Source of the DNA: Streptomyces sp. PH10-H1
Lineage (GTDB): Bacteria; Actinomycetota; Actinomycetes; Streptomycetales; Streptomycetaceae
Direction: 5' to 3'
Length of the DNA: 57,594 bases
NCBI RefSeq assembly: GCF_030063355.1
Contig: NZ_JASISZ010000041.1
Location: forward strand, 1 to 57,594
Part shown: positions 43,711 through 51,988 of the stretch, in pieces
How positions within the stretch are numbered: position 1 is the first letter of the stretch
Layout of the letters: every line of letters starts with the position of its first letter
Program-made: the position numbers and the translations under genes
Notes under the pieces: model-generated
Seen by the model: only the letters and a program-made list of their open reading frames with translations
Told to the model about the DNA's origin: nothing
Databases searched by the model: none

Positions 43711-44310
43711 ATGGCCGAGAAAACGAGCACCCCTTACCACCACGGCAACCTGCGCGAAGCGCTGCTCGCCCTGGCTGAAGACAAGATCGAACAGGTGGGA
43801 GTGAGCAGGCTGTCGCTGCGCGAACTCGCCCGCGACCTCGGCGTCAGCCACGGCGCGCCCGCCCGGCACTTCCCCGACAAGCAGGCGCTGCTGGACGCCC
43901 TGACCGTGCACGGGCTGCAGGAAATGGGCGAACGGCTCAGCGCCGCGATGGCCAGGCCGTACGACGACTTCGAAGCGGGGCTGGCGGCCTTCGCGCGCGG
44001 CTACGTGTCCTTCACCGCCGAGCATCCGATCCTGATCGGGCTCATCCTGTCCCGCCGGGACCTCAAGGAGGCCCCTGGCCTGCGGGAGGCCAACCAGGAG
44101 GCTTTCAGCACCACCATGGACCTCATCGCGCGGGCGCAGACCTCCGGCGAGATCGTCTCCGGCGATCCCGACCGCGTTGCGATGGCGGTCCTGGCGATGG
44201 TTCAGGGGCTGGCGACCATGGTTGCCCAGGACCTCATGCTCGACCGGGACGTCGACACCGTCGTCGGCGGGGCGATCACGTCACTCGTGCAGGGCCTGCG
44301 CCCACGATGA
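43711..44310 (+). CDS. TetR/AcrR-family regulator
   Basis: 199 residues. The HTH is LRELARDLGVSHGAPARHFP, preceded by YHHGNLREALLALAEDKIEQ. The C-terminal helical domain resembles the TetR_C/WHG type (FEAGLAAFARGYVSFTAEHP). It likely represses the divergent SDR gene in response to a small molecule. That SDR gene is now only a stub, so the regulator may be an orphan. ATG 43711. Confidence 0.88.
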   Translation: MAEKTSTPYHHGNLREALLALAEDKIEQVGVSRLSLRELARDLGVSHGAPARHFPDKQALLDALTVHGLQEMGERLSAAMARPYDDFEAGLAAFARGYVSFTAEHPILIGLILSRRDLKEAPGLREANQEAFSTTMDLIARAQTSGEIVSGDPDRVAMAVLAMVQGLATMVAQDLMLDRDVDTVVGGAITSLVQGLRPR

Positions 44311-44523
44311 CCACGCGGCCCGCCCTCCCGGCACTCTGCCGTCGCCGACGCTGCCTCAGAGCAGCGCGGTGCACTTCGCCTGAAGGCGCTCGGACGGTCG
44401 GGAATCAGAGGGTAGGGAAGGTGTCCATCCAGTGGGTGCGCCACTGAGGCGTGCGCCGAACCTTGGGTGCCATCGGGCCGACCGTGAGCTATCGGGACGG
44501 TGTCCCGCCGGACACCGCGCCGG

Positions 44524-44970
44524 TCACCGGGCGGTCACCGAGCCCGGGGCCGGGGCGTAGCCGGTGAGCCGGGTGGTGAAGGTTCCCCGGCCCTGCGTCC
44601 GGCTGCGCAGCCGGGTCGCGTAGCCGAACAGCTCGGCCAGCGGCACGGCTGCGGTGATCACCGCCGTGCCGGTCCTGACCACCAGTGAGGGGTCCTCCTC
44701 GACCAGCCGCACCAATGCCGACACCAACCGGTCCGTATCGGTGGTCCTGCGCGCCTCGACCGCTACGGCGACGACCGGATCGGCCGTGGTCGGCGGTTCG
44801 AGGAGCAGCGGAGCCGCGGGTACGCACAAGGTGGCCCCGGCGCGGGCGGCCTTCGGCCCGATCACCGCGACGATGTCCCCGGCGACTGCCTGGTCCATCT
44901 CCGCGTGCCGGTCGGCCTGAACCCGAAGGATCCGGCTGATCCGCTCGCTGCGCCGCACACAGACGTGCGC
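44524..44970 (-). pseudogene. Elongation factor G-like protein, fragment with internal deletion
   Basis: The minus strand reads RRSERISRILRVQADRHAEM, then DQAVAGDIVAVIGPKAARAG and PPTTADPVVAVAVEARRTTD. These are domain II and the start of domain III of EF-G. After DPSLVVRTG it jumps to VPLAELFGYATRLRSRTQGR with GTFTTRLTGYAP, the end of domain V. The GTPase domain and domain IV are missing. It is a remnant of a second, non-housekeeping EF-G (FusA2/Tet-like). Confidence 0.7.
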
Positions 44971-45417
44971 GCGCCGGGCGACGCCTTCGCGGTGCTGCAG
45001 AAGTTCTACTCGGCCGAAGCGTCCTACATCGCGGCCGGAGGTATGGGCAAGGCCAGCTTTGACGGGATCGCTGAGTGTCTCGACCCTGAGGTGGTGATGT
45101 ACCAGGCACCTGGGTTGCCCTACGGGGGCACTTGGCGCGGGCCGGGCGGCATCGAGGAGTTCATGGCCGCGATGAGCGCAGCGTGGCAGTCGTTGGAGTT
45201 CTTGGAGCAGAGGTTCGTGGTCGATGGAGACGCTGTCGTGGTGCTGAACCGAGGCCGCCTGCAGGCCCGCGCCAGCGGCCGGGTCCTGGACACTTCGGTC
45301 ATGCAACTGATCACCGTCAAAGACGGGCTCATTACCGAAATACACCCGTTCTACTGGGACACCATGGCGGTCGCTGAAGCCCTGCGCCCGCACGAGGAGC
45401 AGGCCGGCGAACGGTAA
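44905..45417 (+). CDS. NTF2/SnoaL-like protein with a foreign N-terminus
   Basis: From about residue 29 the protein is a good SnoaL-like domain: VLQKFYSAEASYIAAGGMGK, then EVVMYQAPGLPYGGTWRGPG, VVVLNRGRLQAR and MQLITVKDGLITEIHPFYWD. SnoaL-like proteins bind or isomerise small polyketide-like molecules. The first ~28 residues come from antisense of the EF-G remnant, so the original start was lost or replaced at about 44975-44990. GTG 44905 is the first in-frame start; GTG 44992 would give a minimal domain without a ribosome site. Expression is uncertain. Confidence 0.55.
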   Translation: MPVGLNPKDPADPLAAPHTDVRAPGDAFAVLQKFYSAEASYIAAGGMGKASFDGIAECLDPEVVMYQAPGLPYGGTWRGPGGIEEFMAAMSAAWQSLEFLEQRFVVDGDAVVVLNRGRLQARASGRVLDTSVMQLITVKDGLITEIHPFYWDTMAVAEALRPHEEQAGER

Positions 45418-45524
45418 CCTGTCCGTGTTTGTGATCATTCGTACGGGATGACATCGGTATGCGTGGTGGGGATGGCTGTTCGAGGTCGAGCCGGTCGAGA
45501 AGCAGCAACGGCAGGGTCGTCCGG

Positions 45525-45895
45525 CTGGGGTGGAGAAGCGGTTCCGGGCTTTCGACCCGCATCAGGTCCTGCTGCTGCCGTCGCTGGACGACTGGCTGCC
45601 CGAGGGACATCTGGCCCGCGAGAGACCGCCAACTCACCTGCGGGACGGACACGTTCATGACCAGGAGTCGCCTGGCCCACGACGAGGGGGTCCCACCCGC
45701 ACCAGGCGGACGTATCCCCCGGGCGCCACCCTCAAGGAACACATGGCCAGCAAACTGCGGACCAAGCCCGGACGGGCCTCCTACCGCCGCCGCAAAGCCA
45801 TCGTCGAACCCGTCTTCGGCCAGATCATGACCTGCCGGAACGGCCGCCAGCTCCTACTGCGCGGCGAGGACGGCGCCCGAGGAGAGTGGCTCCAC
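45525..45895 (+). mobile_element. IS1182-like transposase remnant, internally deleted
   Basis: The N-terminal piece is EKRFRAFDPHQVLLLPSLDD, then WLPEGHLARE. After a gap the C-terminal piece follows: HMASKLRTKPGRASYRRRKA, then IVEPVFGQIMTCRNGRQLLL. Both are IS1182-family signatures, but the DDE core between them is gone. Its right edge at about 45895 meets the LysR fragment. Confidence 0.65.
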
Positions 45896-46290
45896 GCCTC
45901 GGCAGCCAGATCGTCGGGATCCACGGCGCGCTCCAGGGCCAGGGCGTGCCCCCGCTCGACTGCGAGCAGCAGCGGGTCATCCAGCAGCGCCTCGAGGGTG
46001 AAGCGATCGCCAGGAGACTCGCCGGTGACTGCGACGATGGCCAGATCGGTTGATGCGTCCTCCAGCGCCTTGAGTTGGGAGGGGGTGGTCCCCTCGTGCA
46101 GGTCGACGTCGATGTCGGGGTACCGGCGGCTGAAGGCGGCAAGGGCTAGGGGTGCCAGGTTCGCCATTGCGGTCGGGAAGGCGCCCACCCGCAGCCGCCC
46201 GGTGGCCAGATTCCGCAAGCCCGTCAGCTCGCGCTCCTGTTCGCCGACGGCCGGGCCCCGCACCGCGCGGGCCCGGGGCCATCGCGCGCG
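45895..46290 (-). pseudogene. LysR-family regulator, effector-domain fragment
   Basis: The minus strand reads LRVGAFPTAMANLAPLALAA, then FSRRYPDIDVDLHEGTTPSQ and LAIVAVTGESPGDRFTLEAL, the LysR substrate-binding domain. The HTH half is missing upstream, and the downstream end runs into the IS1182 remnant at about 45895, which probably interrupted the gene. Confidence 0.65.
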
Positions 46291-46357
46291 ATGACTGGCG
46301 CGTCTCCGGCGCGCGCGGAGCGCGTCTGGCCTCCACCAAAGGATTGGACAAGCGCCA

Positions 46358-47374
46358 TTACTGCAGTGCGTGGACCGCGGCCGAGAAGAGCGGGGGTAGC
46401 CGGGCGGCCGCGGGAACGATAAGGCGGGTGGCGCGGGGATGACGGCTCACGGCCAGCAGAGTTCCGGTCAGCAACCGGTGGCGCCGGGTCAGCCGCGTCC
46501 AGGCGCGTTCATAGTCCTGCGGACGGTCGGCGGCCACGCAGCGTACCGCGGCTCCGGCCGTCGCCAGCGCCAGGGCGATGCCTTCGCCGGTGAGGGCGTC
46601 CACGTACCCTGCGGCGTCGCCGACGAGCAGGATGCGCCCGGCGACTCGTCGCCGCACTCGCTGGCGCAGTGGTCCGGCGCCGCGCACGGTGGTCGCGGCC
46701 GCGCCGCGCAGTGCCGATGCCAGGGCGGGAAAGGCGGCCAGGTGCTCGTCGTACCCGCGACGGTCGCTGCTCAGGACCGCGACGCCGACTACGTCGTCGC
46801 CGACCGGAGTGACGTAGGCCTCGCCGTGGGCGGACCAGTGGACCTCCACGAAGTCCGTCCACGGCTCGGTGCGGAAGTGCCGGCGCAGCCCGTAGCGGCC
46901 GGGCGCGCGGCCTGATGGCAGGTCCAGCCCCAAGCCGCGGCGCAGCGGTGAGTGCAGGCCGTCGGCGGCGATCAGCCAATGAGCCGTGATTCCCGCCGCT
47001 GTCACGGATTGCGCACCTTGGCGCACTGTACCGACCTTGTCCGCCACAACCCGCACGCCGAGGTCGCGTGCACGCTGGTGCAGTGCGGCATGCAGCGCCG
47101 TCCGGCGGATCCCCAGCCCGGTCCGCTCGCGGAAGGACGCTTCGGCGCGGCTGTCGCCGTCCACGTAGCGGATGCCGCGCAGTTCGCGGCCGTCGACGTC
47201 GACACCCAACGCCCGCAGCGCCATGACGCCTCCGGGCATGACGCCTTCTCCGCAGGCCTTGTCCACCGGAGAGGAACGTGGTTCGACGACGACGGCCTCC
47301 AGGCCGAGGAGCGTGGCATGGATGGCGGCGGCCAGCCCGGCCGGTCCGCCGCCGGCCACGAGCACATCGATCAC
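46358..47374 (-). CDS. srsC: FAD-dependent monooxygenase/reductase, SrsC-like
   Basis: 338 residues. The FAD-binding start is VIDVLVAGGGPAGLAAAIHA. The second motif, DGLHSPLRRG, and the GDAAGYVDALTGEGIALALA motif near residue 270 are those of the geranylgeranyl-reductase/PHBH-like flavoproteins. It is the third gene of a type III PKS operon. In S. griseus the equivalent SrsC hydroxylates methylated alkylresorcinols. The GTG at 47374 overlaps the methyltransferase stop (GTGA). It should oxidise the phenolic lipid ring to a hydroquinone or quinone; the assignment rests on gene order and fold. Confidence 0.82.
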   Translation of the reverse strand: MIDVLVAGGGPAGLAAAIHATLLGLEAVVVEPRSSPVDKACGEGVMPGGVMALRALGVDVDGRELRGIRYVDGDSRAEASFRERTGLGIRRTALHAALHQRARDLGVRVVADKVGTVRQGAQSVTAAGITAHWLIAADGLHSPLRRGLGLDLPSGRAPGRYGLRRHFRTEPWTDFVEVHWSAHGEAYVTPVGDDVVGVAVLSSDRRGYDEHLAAFPALASALRGAAATTVRGAGPLRQRVRRRVAGRILLVGDAAGYVDALTGEGIALALATAGAAVRCVAADRPQDYERAWTRLTRRHRLLTGTLLAVSRHPRATRLIVPAAARLPPLFSAAVHALQ

Positions 47375-47922
47375 GTCGTGGCGTCCCGGCCCGTGCCGAA
47401 CACCGGCGCGGATGCGGACGCGGCTGACAGGGTCCGGTTCTCGCAGCGGATGCGCACGGTGAGCAAGGCGGCGTTGAGCACGGTGAACACCGCCGCGGTG
47501 GCCCAGGCGGTGTGGACCAGCGGCAGGGCCAGGCCCTCGGCGGCGACGGCCACGTAGTTCGGATGCCGCAGCCACCGGTAGGGACCGCTCGTCACCAGCG
47601 GAAGGCCCGGAATGACGATCACCCGGGTGTTCCAGCGTGGTCCCAGGGTGCCGATGCACCACCACCGCAGCCCCTGGGCGGCCACCAGCAGCACCAGCAT
47701 CGGCCAGCCCAGGGCGGCCACGAAGGGCCGGCCGGCCAGCCACACCTCCGCCAGGCAGCCGGCCAGCAGACCGGTGTGGAGCGCGACCATCGCTGGATAG
47801 TGGCCTTGCCCGGCCACCGTCGCGCCGCGCGCCGCGCTCCATCGCTCGTTACGGCGGGCGACTATGAGTTCGCCGATCCGCTCAGCGGCGACGGCGGCCA
47901 CCAGCAGTCCGTACCAGAGCAT
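47371..47922 (-). CDS. srsB: Isoprenylcysteine-methyltransferase-like membrane methyltransferase, SrsB-like
   Basis: 183 residues, four or five hydrophobic helices, and the ICMT/PEMT signature near the C-terminus: VTSGPYRWLRHPNYVAVAAE, where R-H-P-N-Y binds SAM. In the srs operon SrsB methylates the alkylresorcinol hydroxyl. ATG 47922 has a strong GGAGGA site and follows the PKS stop by 12 bases. Confidence 0.85.
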   Translation of the reverse strand: MLWYGLLVAAVAAERIGELIVARRNERWSAARGATVAGQGHYPAMVALHTGLLAGCLAEVWLAGRPFVAALGWPMLVLLVAAQGLRWWCIGTLGPRWNTRVIVIPGLPLVTSGPYRWLRHPNYVAVAAEGLALPLVHTAWATAAVFTVLNAALLTVRIRCENRTLSAASASAPVFGTGRDATT

Positions 47923-47934
47923 GTGTCCTCCGAC

Positions 47935-48993
47935 CTACCAGCGCAGCAGCACCAGTTCGCAGCAGAATCCGGGTCCCATCGCCAGCAGCAGACCGGGCGA
48001 GCCCGGCGGGGGGCGGCGTTCGGCCAGGGTGTCGCGCAGCACGTGGAGCACCGAGGACGAGGAGAGATTTCCGACGTCTGCCAGGTGCCGCCACGTGATG
48101 TCGAGAGCCCCATCGGGCAGTTCGAGGCTTTCCGCGACGGCCTGCAGAACCTTCGGGCCGCCGGGGTGGCACACCCACGCCGTCACGTCCTTGGGCTTCA
48201 GCCCGTGGTCCCCGAGGAACCCCTGGACGTCGTCGGCGAGGTGACGGCGCACCACATCGGGAACGGCCGGATCCAGGACGACCTGAAAGCCGGTGTCCCT
48301 GATGTTCCAGCCCATGACGTGCTCGGTGTCCGGATACAAGCGACTTCGGGAGTCCACGATCGTCGGGCCGAGGAGCGCCTCCGAGCGGGCCGCGCCACAG
48401 GCGACGACCGCGGCAGCGCCGTCACCGAACAGCGCCGTGGCAACGAGGTTGGCGGCCGAAGCGTCAGCGCGCTGGAAGGTGAGCGAGCACAGTTCAACCG
48501 ACAGCATGACCGCCACGTGGTCGGGGCGCCCGAGCAGGTAGTCGTGCACGCGGGCCAGTCCGGCTGCGCCGCCGACACAACCCAGGCCGAACAGGGGAAG
48601 CCGTTTGACATCCGGCCGCATCGCGAGGCGGACCGCCAGCCGGGCATCGATCGACGGGGTGGCGATGCCGGTGACGGACGTGAACAACAGCAGATCCACA
48701 TCCGTTGCGGACAGGCCCGCGGAATGCAGCGCGCCACGCACGGCCTTTGCGCCCAAGGCGGTGGCTCCCGCGATGAAGGCGTCGTTCGCGGCACCGAAGC
48801 CGTCCAGTTCCGTGTACTTCTCCAGCGGCAGCGTCATATGGCGCGAGCGGACCTTCGCACTGCGGTGCAACCGGTCCAGGACCCGCCGGTCGGCCCCTTC
48901 GGGCAGGCAGGTGCGGGCCACCATGTCCGTGATCTCGTTCTGGGCATGGTGGTGTGGTGCCAGGGCACCGTGAACGGCTGCGATCCGGGTCAT
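47935..48993 (-). CDS. srsA: Type III polyketide synthase (alkylresorcinol synthase, SrsA-like)
   Basis: 352 residues. The chalcone-synthase-type triad is visible: Cys139 in FGLGCVGGAAGLARV, His in WVCHPGGPKVLQAV and Asn in HLADVGNLSSSSVLHV. It extends a long-chain acyl-CoA with malonyl units and cyclises it to an alkylresorcinol or alkylpyrone. Gene order srsA-srsB-srsC is that of the S. griseus phenolic-lipid operon, whose products replace membrane lipids and affect penicillin resistance. ATG 48993 (MTRIAAVHGALAPHHHA); a longer frame to 49071 has no family support. Confidence 0.9.
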   Translation of the reverse strand: MTRIAAVHGALAPHHHAQNEITDMVARTCLPEGADRRVLDRLHRSAKVRSRHMTLPLEKYTELDGFGAANDAFIAGATALGAKAVRGALHSAGLSATDVDLLLFTSVTGIATPSIDARLAVRLAMRPDVKRLPLFGLGCVGGAAGLARVHDYLLGRPDHVAVMLSVELCSLTFQRADASAANLVATALFGDGAAAVVACGAARSEALLGPTIVDSRSRLYPDTEHVMGWNIRDTGFQVVLDPAVPDVVRRHLADDVQGFLGDHGLKPKDVTAWVCHPGGPKVLQAVAESLELPDGALDITWRHLADVGNLSSSSVLHVLRDTLAERRPPPGSPGLLLAMGPGFCCELVLLRW

Positions 48994-49133
48994 GTGGGGT
49001 TCCCGCCTCGGGGTAGCTTGCTCAGCATCCATGCCCCCCCGGCCGGGCACTCGACACCCTTGATCGCCCATCCGGCGGGTCCCCCGGGGGCGGCGCGGTC
49101 CTCCGGCCGGGCCGGGACGCCTACGATCGGCCG

Positions 49134-50003
49134 ATGGTCACCCCCGAACAGGTACCCGTCGGCGGCGCGGTGGCGCGGTGGGGAGGCCGGGTAACCGGCC
49201 TTGCCGGATCGTGCCATCCCGGACCCGTCGTAGCAGTCACCACCTTGATGGCAGCGCTGGCTGTCACCGCAGGCCAGGGCGGTCCGCGCTGCATTCTGAC
49301 CGCTGCCGCCGTCCTGACCGGGCAGCTGTCCGCCGGCTGGTGCAACGACGCGTACGACGCGCACCGGGATACGGCCACCGGCCGCCACGACAAACCTGTC
49401 GCCGCCGGTACGGTCAGCGTCACCACCGCGTGGTCCGCCGCGTTCCTCGCCCTGGCGCTGTGCGTTCCCCTGTCCCTCGCCTGCGGTCTCCGGGCGGGCG
49501 CCGTTCATCTGGGCGGGGTGGCAGCAGCCTGGGCGTACGACCTGCGGCTCAAGGCGACAGTGTGGTCCTGGGCGCCCTACGCGGTGGGCTTCGGCAGCCT
49601 TCCGGCGTTCGTCGCGCTGGGAGCGCCGCAGCATCCCTGGCCGGCCTGGTGGCTCGTCACGGCAGGCGCCCTGCTGGGCATCGGCGCCCACCTGGGCGAT
49701 GTGCTGCCCGACATCGGCAGGGATCAGGCGACAGGGGTGCGGGGATGGCCGCAGCGGCTGGGGACCAGGAACACCCGGCTGCTGCTGCCGGTACCGCTGG
49801 TGGCCGCGTCCGCCATCCTGGTGATGGGACCCGCGGGGTCGCCCGGCGGGTGGGGCGTAGCGGCCATCACAGCTGCCTCGGCGGTCTCAGTGGCCGGCAT
49901 GATGCTGGGCCGCCGTTGGGAGCAAGCGGCGTTCGCCTCAGCGGTCTGCGTCGCGGCCATGGATGTGGCATTGCTGCTGTTGCGCGGCACCAGTATCGCG
50001 TGA
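49134..50003 (+). CDS. UbiA-family prenyltransferase
   Basis: 289 residues with about eight membrane helices. The first aspartate-rich motif is WCNDAYDAHRDTATGRHDKP (N-D-x-x-D-x-x-x-D) and the second is HLGDVLPDIGRDQATG (D-x-x-x-D). These bind the prenyl diphosphate through magnesium. UbiA enzymes prenylate aromatic rings such as quinones. The gene is divergent from the srs-like operon (140-base gap), so it could prenylate an alkylresorcinol/quinone; alternatively it is independent. ATG 49134. Confidence 0.88.
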   Translation: MVTPEQVPVGGAVARWGGRVTGLAGSCHPGPVVAVTTLMAALAVTAGQGGPRCILTAAAVLTGQLSAGWCNDAYDAHRDTATGRHDKPVAAGTVSVTTAWSAAFLALALCVPLSLACGLRAGAVHLGGVAAAWAYDLRLKATVWSWAPYAVGFGSLPAFVALGAPQHPWPAWWLVTAGALLGIGAHLGDVLPDIGRDQATGVRGWPQRLGTRNTRLLLPVPLVAASAILVMGPAGSPGGWGVAAITAASAVSVAGMMLGRRWEQAAFASAVCVAAMDVALLLLRGTSIA

Positions 50004-50069
50004 GCACAAGGTCCTACGAGCGAGTTCCCGCTGGTTGCCGCAGCAGCCGGCATGGAGCGGGCCCGTTCC

Positions 50070-50200
50070 ATTTCGTCATCGCGACGGCCACCACCCGCCC
50101 GACCAAACTCGGCCAGCCCTTCACCCGCTGGTCCATCCGCAAACTCGCCGCTTACCCGCGCACAGTCCACGGCCGCGTCATCCGCATCAGCACGGTGGCC
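50070..50200 (+). mobile_element. IS630-family transposase remnant
   Basis: One plus frame reads TATTRPTKLGQPFTRWSIRK, then LAAYPRTVHGRVIRIS. This is the second HTH region of IS630-type transposases (P-F-T-R-W-S-x-R-K-L). Only about 40 residues remain. Confidence 0.55.
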
Positions 50201-50216
50201 GGCTCAGGCTGTCGGG

Positions 50217-51899
50217 TCAGATTCTCAGATCGGACAGGGTTTCGCTCGCCGCGCGCTCGCCTTCGACCGCGCCGCCGTTCATGTAGCCCTGGAAGTCGTA
50301 GGAGCAGTGTTCGCCGCCGATGTGGATGTTTCCCTGGCGGGTGCCTTCGTAGCCCGCGTAGCGGTGCAGGTAGCCGACGGGCCAGCAGGAGTAGGCGCCC
50401 AGGGCGTAGGGGTTCTTGTGCCAGGCGGACAGCAGCGCCTTGCCGTTCCACTGCGCCTGGGTGCCGGGGAAAACTTTGTCGACGTCGGTGAGGACGGAGG
50501 AGACCAGAGTCCTGACGTAACTGGAGGAGTCGGAAGGGAAGGGCGTGGACGGGTTGAGGTCGTGTGCGAGGGAACCCCCGCCGTACTGGATGAGGATGCC
50601 GGTGCTGCCGGGCTGTCCCTGGGTGGTGTCCCAGATCTGCTGGAAGGGCAGGTCGGTGAAGCAGCTGCCCTCGGCTACGCCCGGCCAGGGACCGGCGCCG
50701 TCCCACGTCCGCTGCTTGAACTGCATGTTGAGCTTGGTGCAGTAGCCCATGCGGGCGTCCCGCAGCAGGTTGGTCATCAGAGGGTCGAAGTTGGCCCGGC
50801 TGGTGTCCAGGCCCTGCAGAATCGGCAGCGGCACAGTGAGGATCGTCTGGTCGGAGGTGACGGTTCTGGTGCTGCCGCCCTGGTCGAAGGTGAGGGTCTG
50901 GGTGCCGTCGGAGTTGGCCCGCACCGCGAGCAGTTTCCATCCCATCTGCACGGTTCCGGACGGCAATTGTGCGGCGATCGCTTTGGGCAGCAGGTCGTTG
51001 CCGCCGGCGATGTGGTAGCGCTCGTTGGACAGGCCCCACATGTTGAAGCTGCCGGGGTTGGGCTGATAACCCATGAGCAGAACCAGGGCCAGTGAAGACT
51101 GGCCCTGGGTATCGGCTCCGTACTCGACGTTGTAGGCCACGTTCATGAACCGGCCCAGCGGGGAGGAGTGGCCGCCGGGCACCCGGGTCTCGATCCAGTC
51201 GTACAGGGAGAGGTTGTCCAGGGCGGTGCCGGCGGGCGTGGTCCGGTTCCAGGTGACTGCACCGGCGGAGGTCAGGTCGCTGTGCAGTGCCTGGTAAACG
51301 GCCTTGAAATCGATGTCGGCCTGGGCGCGCGGGTAGTAGGTGTTGTCGAACCAGAGCACGTCGGCGGCGCCGTTGGGTCCTGCGCCGGCGAAGTCGACGG
51401 TGTTCAGGCCGAACCGGCGGCACAGTTCCAGGATCTTCTTGTGGCCGGTGTCGATGAGTTCTCCGCCGTACTCCGAGGTCTGCCCGCCTGCCCAGTAGCT
51501 GCTCTCGGAGTACATCCGGCCACCGATCCGGGCCGGATTGGCCTCGTAGACCGTGCACGGCACCCCGGCGTCGTTGAGCGTGAGGGCCGCGGTGAGTCCG
51601 GAGATTCCGGCGCCGATCACCGCGACCCGGGCGCTGCGGTAGGCGGGCTTGGTGGGGGAAACCGCGGTGTCGGCGTGCGCACGGCCGGTGGGCAGGAGCA
51701 CGCCGGAGCCGGCCATGGCCACGGTCACACCCGCGGCGCCGGCCCAGCGCAGCAGTTCCCGGCGGCTGGGCGAGGAGGGGTCCGCGGCGGCTTCGGCGCG
51801 CAGGCCGCGCAGGTCGTCGACGGGGATGCGCAGCCGGCGGGCCGCGGCGTGTTCTTCGGCGAGTTGGTGCAGGGCGCGCAGGGGGGCGGTACGTGCCAT
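50217..51899 (-). CDS. Tat-exported flavin monoamine oxidase
   Basis: 560 residues. A twin-arginine signal is visible at residues 45-65 (SRRELLRWAGAAGVTVAMAG) after an unusual 44-residue N-terminal extension. Then comes the FAD dinucleotide motif ARVAVIGAGISGLTAALTLN, RIGGRMYSES, and the C-terminal flavin motif GNIHIGGEHCSYDFQGYMNG. This is the MAO/L-amino-acid-oxidase family. It is downstream of an APC amino-acid/amine permease (89-base gap), so the pair likely handles one amine or amino acid. ATG 51899 with GAAGGGA upstream. The substrate is unknown. Confidence 0.9.
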   Translation of the reverse strand: MARTAPLRALHQLAEEHAAARRLRIPVDDLRGLRAEAAADPSSPSRRELLRWAGAAGVTVAMAGSGVLLPTGRAHADTAVSPTKPAYRSARVAVIGAGISGLTAALTLNDAGVPCTVYEANPARIGGRMYSESSYWAGGQTSEYGGELIDTGHKKILELCRRFGLNTVDFAGAGPNGAADVLWFDNTYYPRAQADIDFKAVYQALHSDLTSAGAVTWNRTTPAGTALDNLSLYDWIETRVPGGHSSPLGRFMNVAYNVEYGADTQGQSSLALVLLMGYQPNPGSFNMWGLSNERYHIAGGNDLLPKAIAAQLPSGTVQMGWKLLAVRANSDGTQTLTFDQGGSTRTVTSDQTILTVPLPILQGLDTSRANFDPLMTNLLRDARMGYCTKLNMQFKQRTWDGAGPWPGVAEGSCFTDLPFQQIWDTTQGQPGSTGILIQYGGGSLAHDLNPSTPFPSDSSSYVRTLVSSVLTDVDKVFPGTQAQWNGKALLSAWHKNPYALGAYSCWPVGYLHRYAGYEGTRQGNIHIGGEHCSYDFQGYMNGGAVEGERAASETLSDLRI

Positions 51900-51988
51900 G
51901 AGGGTGGGTCCCTTCAGGAAATCGGAGAGCCGAATGCGGTCGTCGGAGAGCCGGAGGCGGTCGCCCGGTCGGCGACCGCGGCCCGGGG

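Noticed and set aside
47512..49194. 560-codon open frame antisense to the type III PKS genes
   Set aside because: Compositional shadow; the three srs-like genes on the minus strand have complete motifs and ribosome sites.
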